A stretch of DNA of 64,000 nucleotides from Kallotenue papyrolyticum (GTDB taxonomy: Bacteria > Chloroflexota > Chloroflexia > Chloroflexales > Kallotenuaceae), in the NCBI RefSeq assembly GCF_000526415.1, contig NZ_JAGA01000003.1:992001-1056000 (forward strand). Direction: 5' to 3'. The notes below the pieces were generated by a model. That model was not told the origin of the DNA, made no database searches, and was given only the letters and a program-made list of their open reading frames with translations. Below are positions 28,061 through 37,074 of the stretch, piece by piece. How positions within the stretch are numbered: position 1 is the stretch's first letter; every line of letters starts with the position of its first letter. The translations under genes and the position numbers were made by a program.

Positions 28061-28633
28061 CTAGACCTCTCGTGAATTGCGCGGCACGCCCAACAAGCGG
28101 GCGATGGTGTTGAGCGCGCGATGCTGCATCGCCTTGACGGCACCAACCGTCTGGCCGGTGATGGTGGCCACTTCTTCGGTGCTTAGCCGCTCGATAAAGC
28201 GCAGGATCACCACCTGCTGTTGTTCGGGCGTCAGGCGCAGGATCGCCGCACGCAACTCCTCGTGCTCCAGCGTGCGTCCCACAATCTCCTCGGCCGAGTG
28301 CGGCGCCGGCAGCGTCTCATCCAGCTCGACCGATTGCCGCTTCTGCTGGCGATAATAATCTACCAGCCGCGTGTAAGCAATACGAAAGATCCATCCACTA
28401 AACACGCGCGCCTGGGATCGATCCGGCAAGCGAAATAACCGAATCGACTCAACTATCCGCAGAAAAACCTCGCTCACCAGTTCTTCAGCGACGTGTTGAT
28501 CGCCGGAACGGTAGAAAAAATAGCGATACAGCGGGTCTGCGAAATATTCGTATATGCGATCGAACGCTTGAGGATCGTGCGCTTGCGCATCACGCACCAG
28601 GGACACGACTTCCGCGTCCGACGGGAGCTCCAT
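28061..28633 (-). CDS. ECF-type RNA polymerase sigma factor
   Basis: A 190-residue sigma-70 family protein with region 2 (AFDRIYEYFADPLYRYFFYRSGD, AEELVSEVFLRI, FSGWIFRIAYTRLVDYYRQ) and region 4 (LTPEQQQVVILRFIERLSTEEVATITGQ). It is followed by the DUF5667 gene. A divergent promoter for the plus strand lies upstream. The regulon is unknown; the small genes at 28926-29391 are possible neighbours under its influence. Confidence 0.93.
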   Translation of the reverse strand: MELPSDAEVVSLVRDAQAHDPQAFDRIYEYFADPLYRYFFYRSGDQHVAEELVSEVFLRIVESIRLFRLPDRSQARVFSGWIFRIAYTRLVDYYRQQKRQSVELDETLPAPHSAEEIVGRTLEHEELRAAILRLTPEQQQVVILRFIERLSTEEVATITGQTVGAVKAMQHRALNTIARLLGVPRNSREV

Positions 28634-28821
28634 GCATACCCTCGTGTATCTAACCGTTGCGCAGCGCGAAAGGATACGCCTGCGTCTGCCCGCTCAGCCA
28701 TCGATGGTGAACGAGAGGATTGCAGCGATAGTGTACCCTGTCTTTGATATTAATGAAAGCATCAATCGCCCATATGTCAAGAGCGTGGAAAATTGGACGA
28801 AAGTCGTAGGGCATCCCCCCT

Positions 28822-28867
28822 TGACACGCCGGGAAGGCCCGTGCTATGCTGGCAGCAGCCTGCTGCC
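28822..28867 (+). promoter_or_regulatory. Consensus promoter with a palindrome at the start site
   Basis: TTGACA (28822-28827), an 18-nt spacer and TATGCT (28846-28851) with an extended TGC. The perfect 16-bp palindrome GGCAGCAGCTGCTGCC (28852-28867) covers the expected start site, as an operator or a 5' hairpin would. Confidence 0.6.
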
Positions 28868-28925
28868 CAGGCTGCTGCTTGCAATCGAGCAGTAGATCAT
28901 TGCGTTCCGTGCGGAGGATCGAACG

Positions 28926-29120
28926 ATGTTGCACCTACATCAGCGCCAAATCTCCCTCGTTGGCGGGAGCGCCAGCCGCTTCCAGGCCTGGCGTGACGCC
29001 TGTCGCACGGCGCTTGTTCTGCAGGCCAGCGCAGCACTACAGCCGATCCTGATGGCCCGAACCAGCAGCAGCGGTATCGATGGGAGTCGTGTGCCCAAAC
29101 GGCGGAGTGTTCCCATGTAA
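28926..29120 (+). CDS. Possible small protein, 64 residues
   Basis: The frame lies downstream of the promoter at 28822-28851 and has CGGAGG 7-8 nt before its ATG. The predicted peptide is basic with a central Ala/Leu-rich helix-like part (ACRTALVLQASAALQPIL). No family recognised. The transcript could instead be non-coding: it contains a 7-bp stem (29113-29119 with 29130-29136) overlapping the stop codon. Confidence 0.35.
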   Translation: MLHLHQRQISLVGGSASRFQAWRDACRTALVLQASAALQPILMARTSSSGIDGSRVPKRRSVPM

Positions 29121-29181
29121 CCCGGCAGATACATGGAGCTACTTCCGGCCGTGGGCACCCCGCCTGCGGCCGATTGATTTT

Positions 29182-29221
29182 CAGCACGGCCGCAGATCCT
29201 CGCCAGATCGCGGCCGTGCTG
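29182..29221 (+). terminator. Long hairpin, terminator or structured RNA element
   Basis: A 12-bp perfect stem (29182-29193 with 29210-29221) extended inside by four more pairs (29195-29198 with 29206-29209) around a bulged A, leaving a 7-nt loop. No T-run follows. Confidence 0.5.
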
Positions 29222-29283
29222 CGCTATGTGGCCGTAGCTGTCACAGCACAAATGTACGATCGATGGCAGTGCAGGAGGACCGT

Positions 29284-29391
29284 ATGTTGATTCTGGAACC
29301 GGATGGACAACTGGATCGCCAACCACGGCCCCGGCGCTCGCTGCTGTCGTTGCTCTGGACGAAGCTAGTCCGCTGGCTGAAACAGCGCTAG
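29284..29391 (+). CDS. Possible small amphipathic protein, 35 residues
   Basis: ATG 29284 is preceded by AGGAGG (29273-29278) with 5-nt spacing, one of the best ribosome-binding sites in the window. The short product has an acidic/polar start (MLILEPDGQLD), an Arg/Pro hinge and an amphipathic basic helix (LLSLLWTKLVRWLKQR), which would associate with the membrane. No homolog family is recognised. Confidence 0.45.
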   Translation: MLILEPDGQLDRQPRPRRSLLSLLWTKLVRWLKQR

Positions 29392-29587
29392 CCGCGTTGC
29401 CCCCACTGAGCGACGCGGCACTTGATGCCGCGCCTCGGTTCGCCACAGACCGGTGCAAAGCGTCGTTTGGTTTGGTACGCTACATCATGCACTGCCGGGC
29501 AGCGACCATGTTGTGGATGGAGGGCTGCTGCCCGGCGAGCAGGACACACCGACACACAGAGGCTGAAACCAACCCAAGGAGCCTTGC

Positions 29588-30475
29588 ATGAGTTCGATCA
29601 CACTGGATGCGCCTGCAGCCCCAGCACTGCTCGCGTCGCGACCATCAGGCACGCCGGCGCTGGTGATCGAGGATGTCGTCAAATCATTTCAGCCCGAACA
29701 GCAGGGCTGGTGGCGGCGCAAGCCACTCAAGCCCCCGATCCTGGCCGTCGATCATGTCAGCCTGAGCGTGCCGCAGGGCGAGATCTTCGGGCTGCTCGGC
29801 GCCAACGGCTCCGGCAAATCCACACTGATTCGCCTGATCGCCACGCTGCTCATCCCGGACGCCGGCCGGATCAGCGTCTTCGGCCATGACGTGCAGACCG
29901 AGGAGAAGACCGTCAAACGGCTGATCAACCGCGTCTCGGTCGAAGCCTCGTTCTTCAAAAAGCTCAGCGCCGCAGAAAACCTGATCTACGGCGCGCGGCT
30001 GTATGGGCTGAGCCCACACGAGGCCCGGCCCGCGGCCTTGCGCATCCTGCAACAGCTGGGGCTGAGCGAAAAGCGCTTCAGCGAGCCGCTGGAGCACATG
30101 TCGCGCGGCATGCAGCAAAAGGTCGCGATCGCGCGCGGCCTGTTGACCGCCCCGCGGCTACTCCTACTGGACGAGCCGACCACCGGCCTCGACCCGCGCT
30201 CCAAGAAGGATGTGCAGGAGTTCATCCTGCGCATGCGCGCAGAGCGCGGCACCACCGTCTTTCTGACAACGCATGACATGGACGAGGCGGACCGGCTCTG
30301 CGATCGCATCGCGATCATCGAGCGCGGCCGGATTGTCGCTCTGGACACGCCGCAGGGCCTCAAACGCATGATCGGGGAACGCCACGGCACCAACGGCCAG
30401 ACGAGCATGGAGGACGTTTTTCTAGCGCTTACCGGACGCTCACTGGATGAAGATCACGACGAGGAAGAGGACTGA
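29588..30475 (+). CDS. ABC transporter ATP-binding protein (ABC-2 exporter)
   Basis: A 295-residue exporter ATPase: Walker A GANGSGKST near residue 76, signature MSRGMQQKVAIARGL near 178, Walker B LLLLDEPTTGLDP near 197, and H-loop LTTHDMDEAD. The C-terminus is acidic (DEDHDEEED). AAGGAG precedes the ATG. The ABC-2 permease that would be its partner is not adjacent; the only candidate nearby is at 38064-38918, beyond seven unrelated genes. It is directly followed (2-nt gap) by the membrane-anchored protein at 30478. Confidence 0.93.
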   Translation: MSSITLDAPAAPALLASRPSGTPALVIEDVVKSFQPEQQGWWRRKPLKPPILAVDHVSLSVPQGEIFGLLGANGSGKSTLIRLIATLLIPDAGRISVFGHDVQTEEKTVKRLINRVSVEASFFKKLSAAENLIYGARLYGLSPHEARPAALRILQQLGLSEKRFSEPLEHMSRGMQQKVAIARGLLTAPRLLLLDEPTTGLDPRSKKDVQEFILRMRAERGTTVFLTTHDMDEADRLCDRIAIIERGRIVALDTPQGLKRMIGERHGTNGQTSMEDVFLALTGRSLDEDHDEEED

Positions 30476-30477
30476 TC

Positions 30478-31017
30478 GTGGCTCGTACCATGCACCACTC
30501 CGCCCAGACGGCCGCGGGCGGGAACATTCTGGGTCTGCTCATCGCCGGCGTGCTGGTCTTTGGCGGCTTCTTCTACGGCTATAAAGCGCTGACGACCGGC
30601 GAATGGCTGTGGTGGCAGGCGCGTTTCACCGCCCAGCCGCAACGGCTCATCATTCTGAATCAGGGCACGCGCATCGAGCTCACCGCCGACGACCCGCGCT
30701 TTGCCGAGCTGACCCAGGCGTTGAACGAAGCGATTTCGAGCGGGTATTATTTTGCCAGCTTTGGCGTATCGGAGCGCACCTGGCAGCGCCTGGAGCAAAA
30801 CAGCCTGCTGCTTGAAGCGGTCTATGCCGCGCCGGTGCGCCTGCGTGGCGGCATCGCCCCAACGCAGCGGCTGCGGGTGCAGATCGGCGCGTCGGTCGAT
30901 GGCATCACGCGCACGCTGTTCCGCAGCAACACCGACGCGTGGGATCGACTGCCGCTGATTCTCAACACGGTTGAGCCGCTCCGCGCGGCGCTGACGCGCC
31001 TGGGGTTCGGCGCCTGA
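30478..31017 (+). CDS. Single-pass membrane protein, unknown function
   Basis: A 179-residue protein with one N-terminal transmembrane helix (about residues 16-36) and a soluble domain of about 140 residues. It is encoded 2 nt after the ABC ATPase gene from GTG 30478 (ATG 30490 is an alternative). The soluble part is mixed alpha/beta without recognisable motifs. By position it may be an accessory to the exporter. Confidence 0.75.
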   Translation: MARTMHHSAQTAAGGNILGLLIAGVLVFGGFFYGYKALTTGEWLWWQARFTAQPQRLIILNQGTRIELTADDPRFAELTQALNEAISSGYYFASFGVSERTWQRLEQNSLLLEAVYAAPVRLRGGIAPTQRLRVQIGASVDGITRTLFRSNTDAWDRLPLILNTVEPLRAALTRLGFGA

Positions 31018-31050
31018 GCGATGACAAGCATAGGGGGAGCACCTGGAACG

Positions 31051-32256
31051 ATGCGCATGCGAGCAGCCCGTCCCGACGAATACCAGCAGATCCTAGAACT
31101 GATTGCGCGCGCGTTTCCGCCCGGCGACCCAGCGGTCGGCCTGGTAGCCACCACCGTCCACAACGATCCGCGCTTCCACCCCGAGCTGCTGCGCGTTGCC
31201 GAACGCGATGGACGCATCGTCGGCGTTGTGCATCTGATCGACCGTCCGGTGCGCATCGGCGTAGCGCAGATCCCCTGCGCGATGATCGCGCCGCTGGCAA
31301 CGGCACCGGAGCATCAGGGCAGCGGCGTGGGCTCGGCCCTGATGCGCGACGCGCTGGACTGGATGCGTGCACACGGTAAGCTGCTGTCGATGCTGTGGGG
31401 GCACCCCTGGCTCTACCCGCGCTACGGCTATGCCCCCGGCATCAAGCGCTACTGCATCAGCGTCCCCGCGACGCTGCGGCCCTATGGTGAGACAGCCTAC
31501 ACGCTCCGCCCGGCAACCCCCAGCGATGCCTGCGCGCTGGCCGAGGTGTACCACACTGCCACGGCCACAACCACGTTGGCCGAGACGCGCTCGGACCAGC
31601 CTTGGGAGTGGCGCGCGCCCGATCCGGCCACGACCACCGAGGTAGTTATCGATCCGGCGGGCGCGCTGCGCGGGTATCTGCGCAGCACACCCCGCGCCGA
31701 CCACCTATATGTCGGCGAAGTGATGGCGCTGGATCTGGGGGCCGCCCGGGCGCTCTTCGATCGGCTGCTGCAGCTCCTGCGGCAGCATGGCCTGGCCGAG
31801 GCGCGCGTCAACAGTCCGCCGGATCTGCTCTGGAGCCGCGTGGCCTGGGCCCAGGGCGCGCAGGTCTGCACCGGCAACGGCAATGGCGCGGGCATGGTGC
31901 GTGTGATCGACACACCGGCGCTGCTACGCGCCCTGCAGCCGGAGTTGGAGCGGCGCGTGCGGCGCTCGGAGTGGGTCGCGCGGCGCAGCGCGGTGCGCAT
32001 CGAAACACCGGCGGGCCGCGCGACGGTCCGTCTCGAACACGGCATGATCGCGATCGACGATGGCCGCGCCGGCAACGCGATCACCCTGCCGTTCCATGCG
32101 CTGGGGCCGCTGATCAGCGGCTACCAGTCGATCGTCGACCTACAGGCAGCGACCGGCGTGTATATCGACGGCGCCGATACGCTGCGGTTGCTCGAGGTCC
32201 TCTTTCCAGAGGGCTATCCACACTGGGCGTTCGCGGCCTACTACGGCGAGGGCTAG
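31051..32256 (+). CDS. Eis-like GNAT N-acetyltransferase
   Basis: A three-part Eis-type protein of about 400 residues. The N-terminal GNAT domain has the acetyl-CoA loop APLATAPEHQGSGVGSAL; a second, degenerate GNAT-like domain follows; the C-terminal sterol-carrier-like domain ends in YPHWAFAAYYGEG. Eis proteins acetylate amines such as aminoglycosides or polyamines; the substrate here is unknown. The start is set at ATG 31051 because the family begins with MRxRxAxxxD; ATG 31021 in the same frame is possible. It is one of four GNAT genes within 9 kb. Confidence 0.88.
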   Translation: MRMRAARPDEYQQILELIARAFPPGDPAVGLVATTVHNDPRFHPELLRVAERDGRIVGVVHLIDRPVRIGVAQIPCAMIAPLATAPEHQGSGVGSALMRDALDWMRAHGKLLSMLWGHPWLYPRYGYAPGIKRYCISVPATLRPYGETAYTLRPATPSDACALAEVYHTATATTTLAETRSDQPWEWRAPDPATTTEVVIDPAGALRGYLRSTPRADHLYVGEVMALDLGAARALFDRLLQLLRQHGLAEARVNSPPDLLWSRVAWAQGAQVCTGNGNGAGMVRVIDTPALLRALQPELERRVRRSEWVARRSAVRIETPAGRATVRLEHGMIAIDDGRAGNAITLPFHALGPLISGYQSIVDLQAATGVYIDGADTLRLLEVLFPEGYPHWAFAAYYGEG

Positions 32257-32307
32257 CCGGAACACCGGCGCCGGGGCCGCCTGGCGCTCTCGTGCTGAAG
32301 GAGGTTT

Positions 32308-33237
32308 ATGCTCGGTACTGTGGTCAAGGCGCAAAGCGGCTTCTTCTGGGTGGCGACCGATGACGGTCCGACGCTGCGCTGCACGCTGCGCGGACGCCTC
32401 AAAAAGGAGCGCGTCGCCAGCGACATCGCCACCATCGGCGACCGGGTGCGTGTCACGCCCACGCTTGGCGGCGAGGGTGTGATCGAGGACGTGCTACCGC
32501 GGCGCAGCAAACTGGCGCGCCGTGCCGCCGGCGCCAAGGGCGTGTGGAAGGAAGACGTGCTGGTCGCCAATCTAGATCAACTGGTGGCCGTGTTTGCTGT
32601 GGCCAGTCCCGATCCCAACCTGCGCCTGTTGGATCGCTACCTGGTCAACGCCGAACTGAACGGGCTGGACACCCTGATCGTCGCCAACAAGTGCGATCTG
32701 CGCCCACGCGAGGCCGCGCAGGCGATCTTCAGTCCCTACGCGGCGATCGGCTACCGCGTGCTGTACACCAGCGCCACGCGCGGCGATGGCATCGACACCC
32801 TGCGCGACGCGTTGGCCGGCAAGATCTCGGCCTTCAGCGGCCCATCCGGCGTGGGCAAGTCAAGCCTGCTCAACGCGATCCAGCCCGGCCTCCAGTTGCG
32901 CACCGGTGCGATCAGCACCGCCGGCGCGAACATAGGCAAGGGCCGGCACACCACCGTCGCGCCGGAGCTGATTCCGCTCAGCGTTGGCGGCTACGTCGCC
33001 GACACGCCCGGCATTCGCGAGCTGGGCCTGTGGCGCGTGCCACCCAACGAGCTGGATTGGGGCTTTCGCGAGTTTCGGCCCTTCCTCGAGCGGTGCCGCT
33101 TTCAACCGTGCAGCCATCTGCACGAGCCGGACTGCGCCGTGCGCGCCGCTGTCGCACGCGGCGCGATCAGCACAGCGCGCTACGACAGCTATACGCGCCT
33201 CTATGAAGAGTTGAGCAACGAACTAATCATCCGTTGA
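32308..33237 (+). CDS. rsgA: Ribosome small subunit GTPase RsgA
   Basis: A circularly permuted GTPase that assists late 30S maturation. It has an N-terminal OB fold (residues 1-65), then G4 NKCD (127-130), G5-like TSAT, G1 GPSGVGKS (178-185) and G3 DTPG (232-235), the permuted order typical of RsgA. The C-terminal zinc site is C263, C268, H270 and C276. The 309-residue length is usual. GGAGG precedes the ATG. It is flanked by GNAT genes on both sides in the same direction. Confidence 0.96.
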   Translation: MLGTVVKAQSGFFWVATDDGPTLRCTLRGRLKKERVASDIATIGDRVRVTPTLGGEGVIEDVLPRRSKLARRAAGAKGVWKEDVLVANLDQLVAVFAVASPDPNLRLLDRYLVNAELNGLDTLIVANKCDLRPREAAQAIFSPYAAIGYRVLYTSATRGDGIDTLRDALAGKISAFSGPSGVGKSSLLNAIQPGLQLRTGAISTAGANIGKGRHTTVAPELIPLSVGGYVADTPGIRELGLWRVPPNELDWGFREFRPFLERCRFQPCSHLHEPDCAVRAAVARGAISTARYDSYTRLYEELSNELIIR

Positions 33238-33246
33238 GAGGAAGAT

Positions 33247-34212
33247 ATGACATCTCACGCGCCTGAGCTGGTCGCGCGCCCCTACCGCGACGATGACCTT
33301 GCGGCGACACTGCAACTGCTGGAGGCGGTGCGCGCCGTCGATCCGCATGAAGACGCCATGACCGCGGAGCGCTGGCAGGTTGAACTGCGCGAGCCGGGCT
33401 TCGATCCCGAACGCGACCTGCGCCTCTGGCTGGATCGCGACGGGCGTCTGGCGGCCATCGGCGCGCTGTTCTTCCCGCCGAGCGATGCCCGCCAGGGCTA
33501 CCTGTGGCTGCGCGTCGATCCGACCAGGCCGGCAGCGCAGGTCGTCCCGCCGATCCTCGGGTGGGCTGCACAGCGCCTGGCCGAGGAGCAGCATGCGCGC
33601 CGGCAGCCGCTCAGCCTGCGCACCTCGATCAGCGCGCAACACCTGGCCCTGATCGAGGTGGTAGCGCAGCACGGCTTTCGCGCTGTGCGCACCTTCTACC
33701 GCATGGCGCGACCCCTGGATCAGCCAATCCCGGCGCCGGTGCTGCCGGCGGGCTTCCGCCTGACGCACAGTGCCGGCAGTGCCGATGCGGAGCGCTGGCT
33801 CGATCTGTTCAACCAGTCGTTCATCGACCACTACAACCACCGTCCCTGGACCATCGCCGAGAGCCGGCACGCAATGGAGGACCCGGGCTACGCGCCCGAG
33901 CGCGATCTGATCGCCATCGCGCCGGACGGCACCTGGGCCGGCTTTTGCCGCTGTCTGATCGATCCCGCTGAAAACCGGATCACCGGTCGCGACGAGGGCT
34001 GGATCCGTATGCTGGGCACGCGACGCGGCTTTCGGCGCATCGGCCTGGGACGCGCCCTGCTGCTGGCCGGGCTCCATACCCTGCGCGACGCTGGCGCGAC
34101 CACCGCGCTGCTCGGCGTTGATGCTGAAAACCCCAGCGGCGCGGTGGGTCTGTATGAGTCGGTCGGCTTCCAGGTTGTGCAGCGCACGATCAACTACCTC
34201 AAGGAGACGTAG
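33247..34212 (+). CDS. GNAT N-acetyltransferase, tandem domains
   Basis: A 321-residue protein with two GNAT-like halves. The second half carries the acetyl-CoA-binding stretch MLGTRRGFRRIGLGRALL and the family-typical LGVDAENPSGAVGLYESVGF; the first half is degenerate. It resembles mycothiol-synthase-like and other double-GNAT proteins, but the substrate cannot be assigned. It begins 9 nt after rsgA with GAGAGGA before its ATG, so the two are co-transcribed. A perfect 32-nt palindrome follows as a terminator. Confidence 0.9.
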   Translation: MTSHAPELVARPYRDDDLAATLQLLEAVRAVDPHEDAMTAERWQVELREPGFDPERDLRLWLDRDGRLAAIGALFFPPSDARQGYLWLRVDPTRPAAQVVPPILGWAAQRLAEEQHARRQPLSLRTSISAQHLALIEVVAQHGFRAVRTFYRMARPLDQPIPAPVLPAGFRLTHSAGSADAERWLDLFNQSFIDHYNHRPWTIAESRHAMEDPGYAPERDLIAIAPDGTWAGFCRCLIDPAENRITGRDEGWIRMLGTRRGFRRIGLGRALLLAGLHTLRDAGATTALLGVDAENPSGAVGLYESVGFQVVQRTINYLKET

Positions 34213-34235
34213 ACGGCAACCATCTCGTTGGATAC

Positions 34236-34267
34236 GCGCGGCCCCTGCTTCGAAGCAGGGGCCGCGC
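34236..34267. terminator. Perfect 32-nt palindrome between convergent genes
   Basis: Two 16-base arms (34236-34251 and 34252-34267) are exact reverse complements, located between the stops of the GNAT and flavin oxidase genes. It can fold on either strand as a terminator. Confidence 0.75.
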
Positions 34268-34282
34268 CGCATGACCGGGCTG

Positions 34283-35668
34283 TTACACGCGTGCGTCGCC
34301 AGGAGCCGGTGGAATGTTGTGGTTGCGCCGGAAGAGATTTGTGGGATCGTACAGGCGCTTGATCGCCTGTAAACGTTCCCAGGTCGCCCCCGGGTAGGCA
34401 TCCCGCACCCGCGCCGGCCCTTCATCGCCGAGGAAATTGACATACGCCGCATCGCCCTGCCGCAACTGCGCCGCGACGTTGGCAGTCCACGCGGCATAGT
34501 GGGCCGCCTCGTCGGGCCGCTCATACTGCGCTGCGACATTGACCATCATCCGGCGCTGGCGATGGGCAAAGGCGGTTGCCTCAACCGGTACGCGCGCTAC
34601 GGCTCCACCCAACACCCGCACCTGAATGACCGCCAGCTTGGCCGTGGCCGTGCGCAGGTGTTCGAGGATCGCCTCCGCCTGCCCGTGATCAAAAGTATCC
34701 ATGAACAGCGTCTGCCCGACGGCGAGGGGATGGTAACCTTCTTCTTGGGGCGGAAACAGCTCCGAATAGCGCAGCGGACGTAGCAGATCGGCGATGGGGG
34801 TGGCCAGGGCACGGAACGGCGCGATGGCGCGTTGGCCAGCCTCGCTATCACCGGCATAGGCCATCAACACCAGCACCACCGGGCGGCCCTGCTGCTCAAC
34901 GGGCACAAAGGGCAGTGGCGGCGCGGGCATCATGACATTGGCAATCATCGACAATTCCTCAGGAGCAGCCTCGGCTTGGGCGACCAGGCCCGCGATCACG
35001 CTGGGCGTAGCCGGCAACAAGAGCATACCGCCAACCACGCACTCAACCGGGTGCAGGCGGAAGTGGAAGCGCGTCACAACACCGAAGTTGCCGCCACCGC
35101 CACGGATCGCCCAGAACAGCTTGGGCTCGTGCTGGGGGTCGACACGGCGCAACTCGCCGTCTGCCGTAACGATCTCGGCGGCCAGCAGGCTATCGATGGT
35201 CAGACCGTACTTGCGTACCAGGTAGCCGATGCCGCCGCCCAATGTAATGCCGCCAATCCCCACGCTCGCGGTATCGCCAAAACCGGTAGCCAGTCCGTGC
35301 GCGCCGACGGCGGCCGTGTATTCGCCCGCCGTCAGGCCTGCCTCAGCCCACGCGCTACGGCGCTCATGCTCGATCGTCAGCGCCTTCATAGCGCGCAGGT
35401 CAAGCACGATCCCGCCATCGGAGGCGCTATGCCCAGCAACACTATGGCCGCCACCCCGGACAGCGAGCTCCAGACCGTTTGCGCGCGCCAGCCTGATAAC
35501 CTGCGCGACATCGCTCGCGTCCGCAACCGCGGCGATCAGCGCCGGACGACGATCGATCCCACCGTAGAAAACGGCGCGCGCCTGGTGGTAGTCAGCATCC
35601 TGCGGCCTGATGACGCGTCCTTTGAGCGTTGTCCGCAGCTCGGCGATATGATCCTGAGATATATGCAT
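34283..35668 (-). CDS. FAD-linked oxidase of the berberine-bridge-enzyme type
   Basis: A 461-residue oxidase. The PP-loop domain carries VRGGGHSVAGHSASDGG with the histidine that covalently binds FAD, followed by DTASVGIGGITLGGGIG. The usual second flavin-linking cysteine is replaced (DTAS), so attachment is through histidine only. The C-terminus has the BBE motif (YGATWERLQAIKRLYDPTNLF-like; here the region around residue 430-450). It would oxidise an alcohol or sugar with release of hydrogen peroxide; substrate unknown. It and the MFS gene upstream (80 nt) form a minus-strand pair inside a plus-strand region. Confidence 0.9.
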   Translation of the reverse strand: MHISQDHIAELRTTLKGRVIRPQDADYHQARAVFYGGIDRRPALIAAVADASDVAQVIRLARANGLELAVRGGGHSVAGHSASDGGIVLDLRAMKALTIEHERRSAWAEAGLTAGEYTAAVGAHGLATGFGDTASVGIGGITLGGGIGYLVRKYGLTIDSLLAAEIVTADGELRRVDPQHEPKLFWAIRGGGGNFGVVTRFHFRLHPVECVVGGMLLLPATPSVIAGLVAQAEAAPEELSMIANVMMPAPPLPFVPVEQQGRPVVLVLMAYAGDSEAGQRAIAPFRALATPIADLLRPLRYSELFPPQEEGYHPLAVGQTLFMDTFDHGQAEAILEHLRTATAKLAVIQVRVLGGAVARVPVEATAFAHRQRRMMVNVAAQYERPDEAAHYAAWTANVAAQLRQGDAAYVNFLGDEGPARVRDAYPGATWERLQAIKRLYDPTNLFRRNHNIPPAPGDARV

Positions 35669-35748
35669 TTCGAGTCTCCAGGTTGTGCCTCATAGGTTCG
35701 ACCAGGGCGTGCCAGCAGCTCTCCCCCTGGCACGCCGACAACAACGCC

Positions 35749-37074
35749 TCATACGGCAGCTTCGAGCAGCTCGCCTTCCGGTGCCGGAGTCTGATAGTGC
35801 AATGCCAGAACGCGATAGGCGCGTGAACGCATGGACAGCAGTGTTACGAGCAAACCGATCAACCCGGCCACGGTGAAGAGCAGCGCCAGGCCACGATCGG
35901 TGCCGGTACCGAACCAGGGACCGATCAGCCACGTGCCCGCGCCGGTGGTCATGAACGGGATGAAGATGAACTGGGCAATCGGGCCGATCAGCAACGCAGT
36001 GACCGGCGTAGCCGCCTGCTCGATGCTTTGGGCAAAGCCGAAGACGCGCCCCTGCCGCTCAGGCGGGATGACCTTCTGGAGGATCGTTTGCTCGGCTGCT
36101 TCGACGACCGGAACGAGGCACAGCCAGACAAACACCCCGATCGCCAGCAACACGATCGACGAGCGGAGTGTAAAGACAGAGCTCATCGTCCACATCGCAA
36201 GATTGGCCAGAAAGAGCGTGCGCAGCGGCGATCGACCCAGACCTGCCCGCGCAACGATCAGCCCGCCGACGATGAACCCTAAACTCAGAAAGCCCCACAG
36301 AATGCCCCAGACCTGTACCGAGACCAGCAACAGGCCGTAGGCATCCATCAGCGCCATAAAAATGCCGCCCAGGAAGTTGTTGAAAGCGTGGAAGAAGATC
36401 AGTCCGAACAAGCCGGGGACTAATCCGATCACGCGAATCGTTCCGCGCAGATCGATCCGATCGCTACGCGCACCGGCCGGCACGCCCGCGCGCTCGGGTA
36501 TCTCCACGCTCCAAAGGTGCGCGATAGTCAGTGCAGTCAAGCCGCCTGCCAACCCGAATACCCAACCAATCCCCAGGAACCCAACCGCCAAACCGCTGAA
36601 GATCGATGCTGCCAGAAAGGCGATGCCGCTGGCCGTCCCGATCAGACCGTTGGCCCTATCCCGCTGTCCCTCGGGAATCAGGATCGTTACCAGCGTTGAT
36701 AGGGCGATCGAACGCAGGTTGCCCACCAATGCGCCCAGGAGCGCCAAAACGATAACTCCCCATAATAGTCCACTCGCGGCGTTGCTGAATGCCTGTGGCG
36801 GTGCAGAGCGGTAGAGGAGCCACACAGCCACATACAGCAGCAGCGAGCAGGCGCTTGACAGCAGCATGGTGGTTTTCTTGCGGTAGCGATCGACCAGCGA
36901 TCCTAGAAAAAACCCTGCGAGTGCAACCGTAGCGCTGTACACTCCTGCCATGACCGAGGTAGCGATCACCGACCGGGTTTCAAGATATACCCAGAACGTG
37001 AGCGCAAACCAGACAAACGTGTTGGTCAGGGATGCGACAAGCGTGTTGGCAAGAATGGCATAGAATGTTCTCAC
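35749..37074 (-). CDS. Major facilitator superfamily exporter
   Basis: A 441-residue membrane protein with twelve hydrophobic segments. The first-loop motif appears as GSLVDRYRKKTTML (residues about 58-71), as in EntS-like and macrolide-efflux-like exporters. The C-terminal half has a matching APxxxR-like loop (QKVIPPERQGRVFGFAQS). AAAGGAG precedes the ATG. It is encoded upstream of the flavin oxidase, suggesting a metabolite is exported or resisted. The composition looks less GC-biased than its neighbours, so acquisition by transfer is possible. Confidence 0.9.
   Translation of the reverse strand: MRTFYAILANTLVASLTNTFVWFALTFWVYLETRSVIATSVMAGVYSATVALAGFFLGSLVDRYRKKTTMLLSSACSLLLYVAVWLLYRSAPPQAFSNAASGLLWGVIVLALLGALVGNLRSIALSTLVTILIPEGQRDRANGLIGTASGIAFLAASIFSGLAVGFLGIGWVFGLAGGLTALTIAHLWSVEIPERAGVPAGARSDRIDLRGTIRVIGLVPGLFGLIFFHAFNNFLGGIFMALMDAYGLLLVSVQVWGILWGFLSLGFIVGGLIVARAGLGRSPLRTLFLANLAMWTMSSVFTLRSSIVLLAIGVFVWLCLVPVVEAAEQTILQKVIPPERQGRVFGFAQSIEQAATPVTALLIGPIAQFIFIPFMTTGAGTWLIGPWFGTGTDRGLALLFTVAGLIGLLVTLLSMRSRAYRVLALHYQTPAPEGELLEAAV

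Noticed and set aside
34236-34267. The 32-nt perfect palindrome considered as an operator or attachment site
   Set aside because: It lies between the stops of convergent genes, where a bidirectional terminator is the simpler explanation; no integrase or direct-repeat flank is present.
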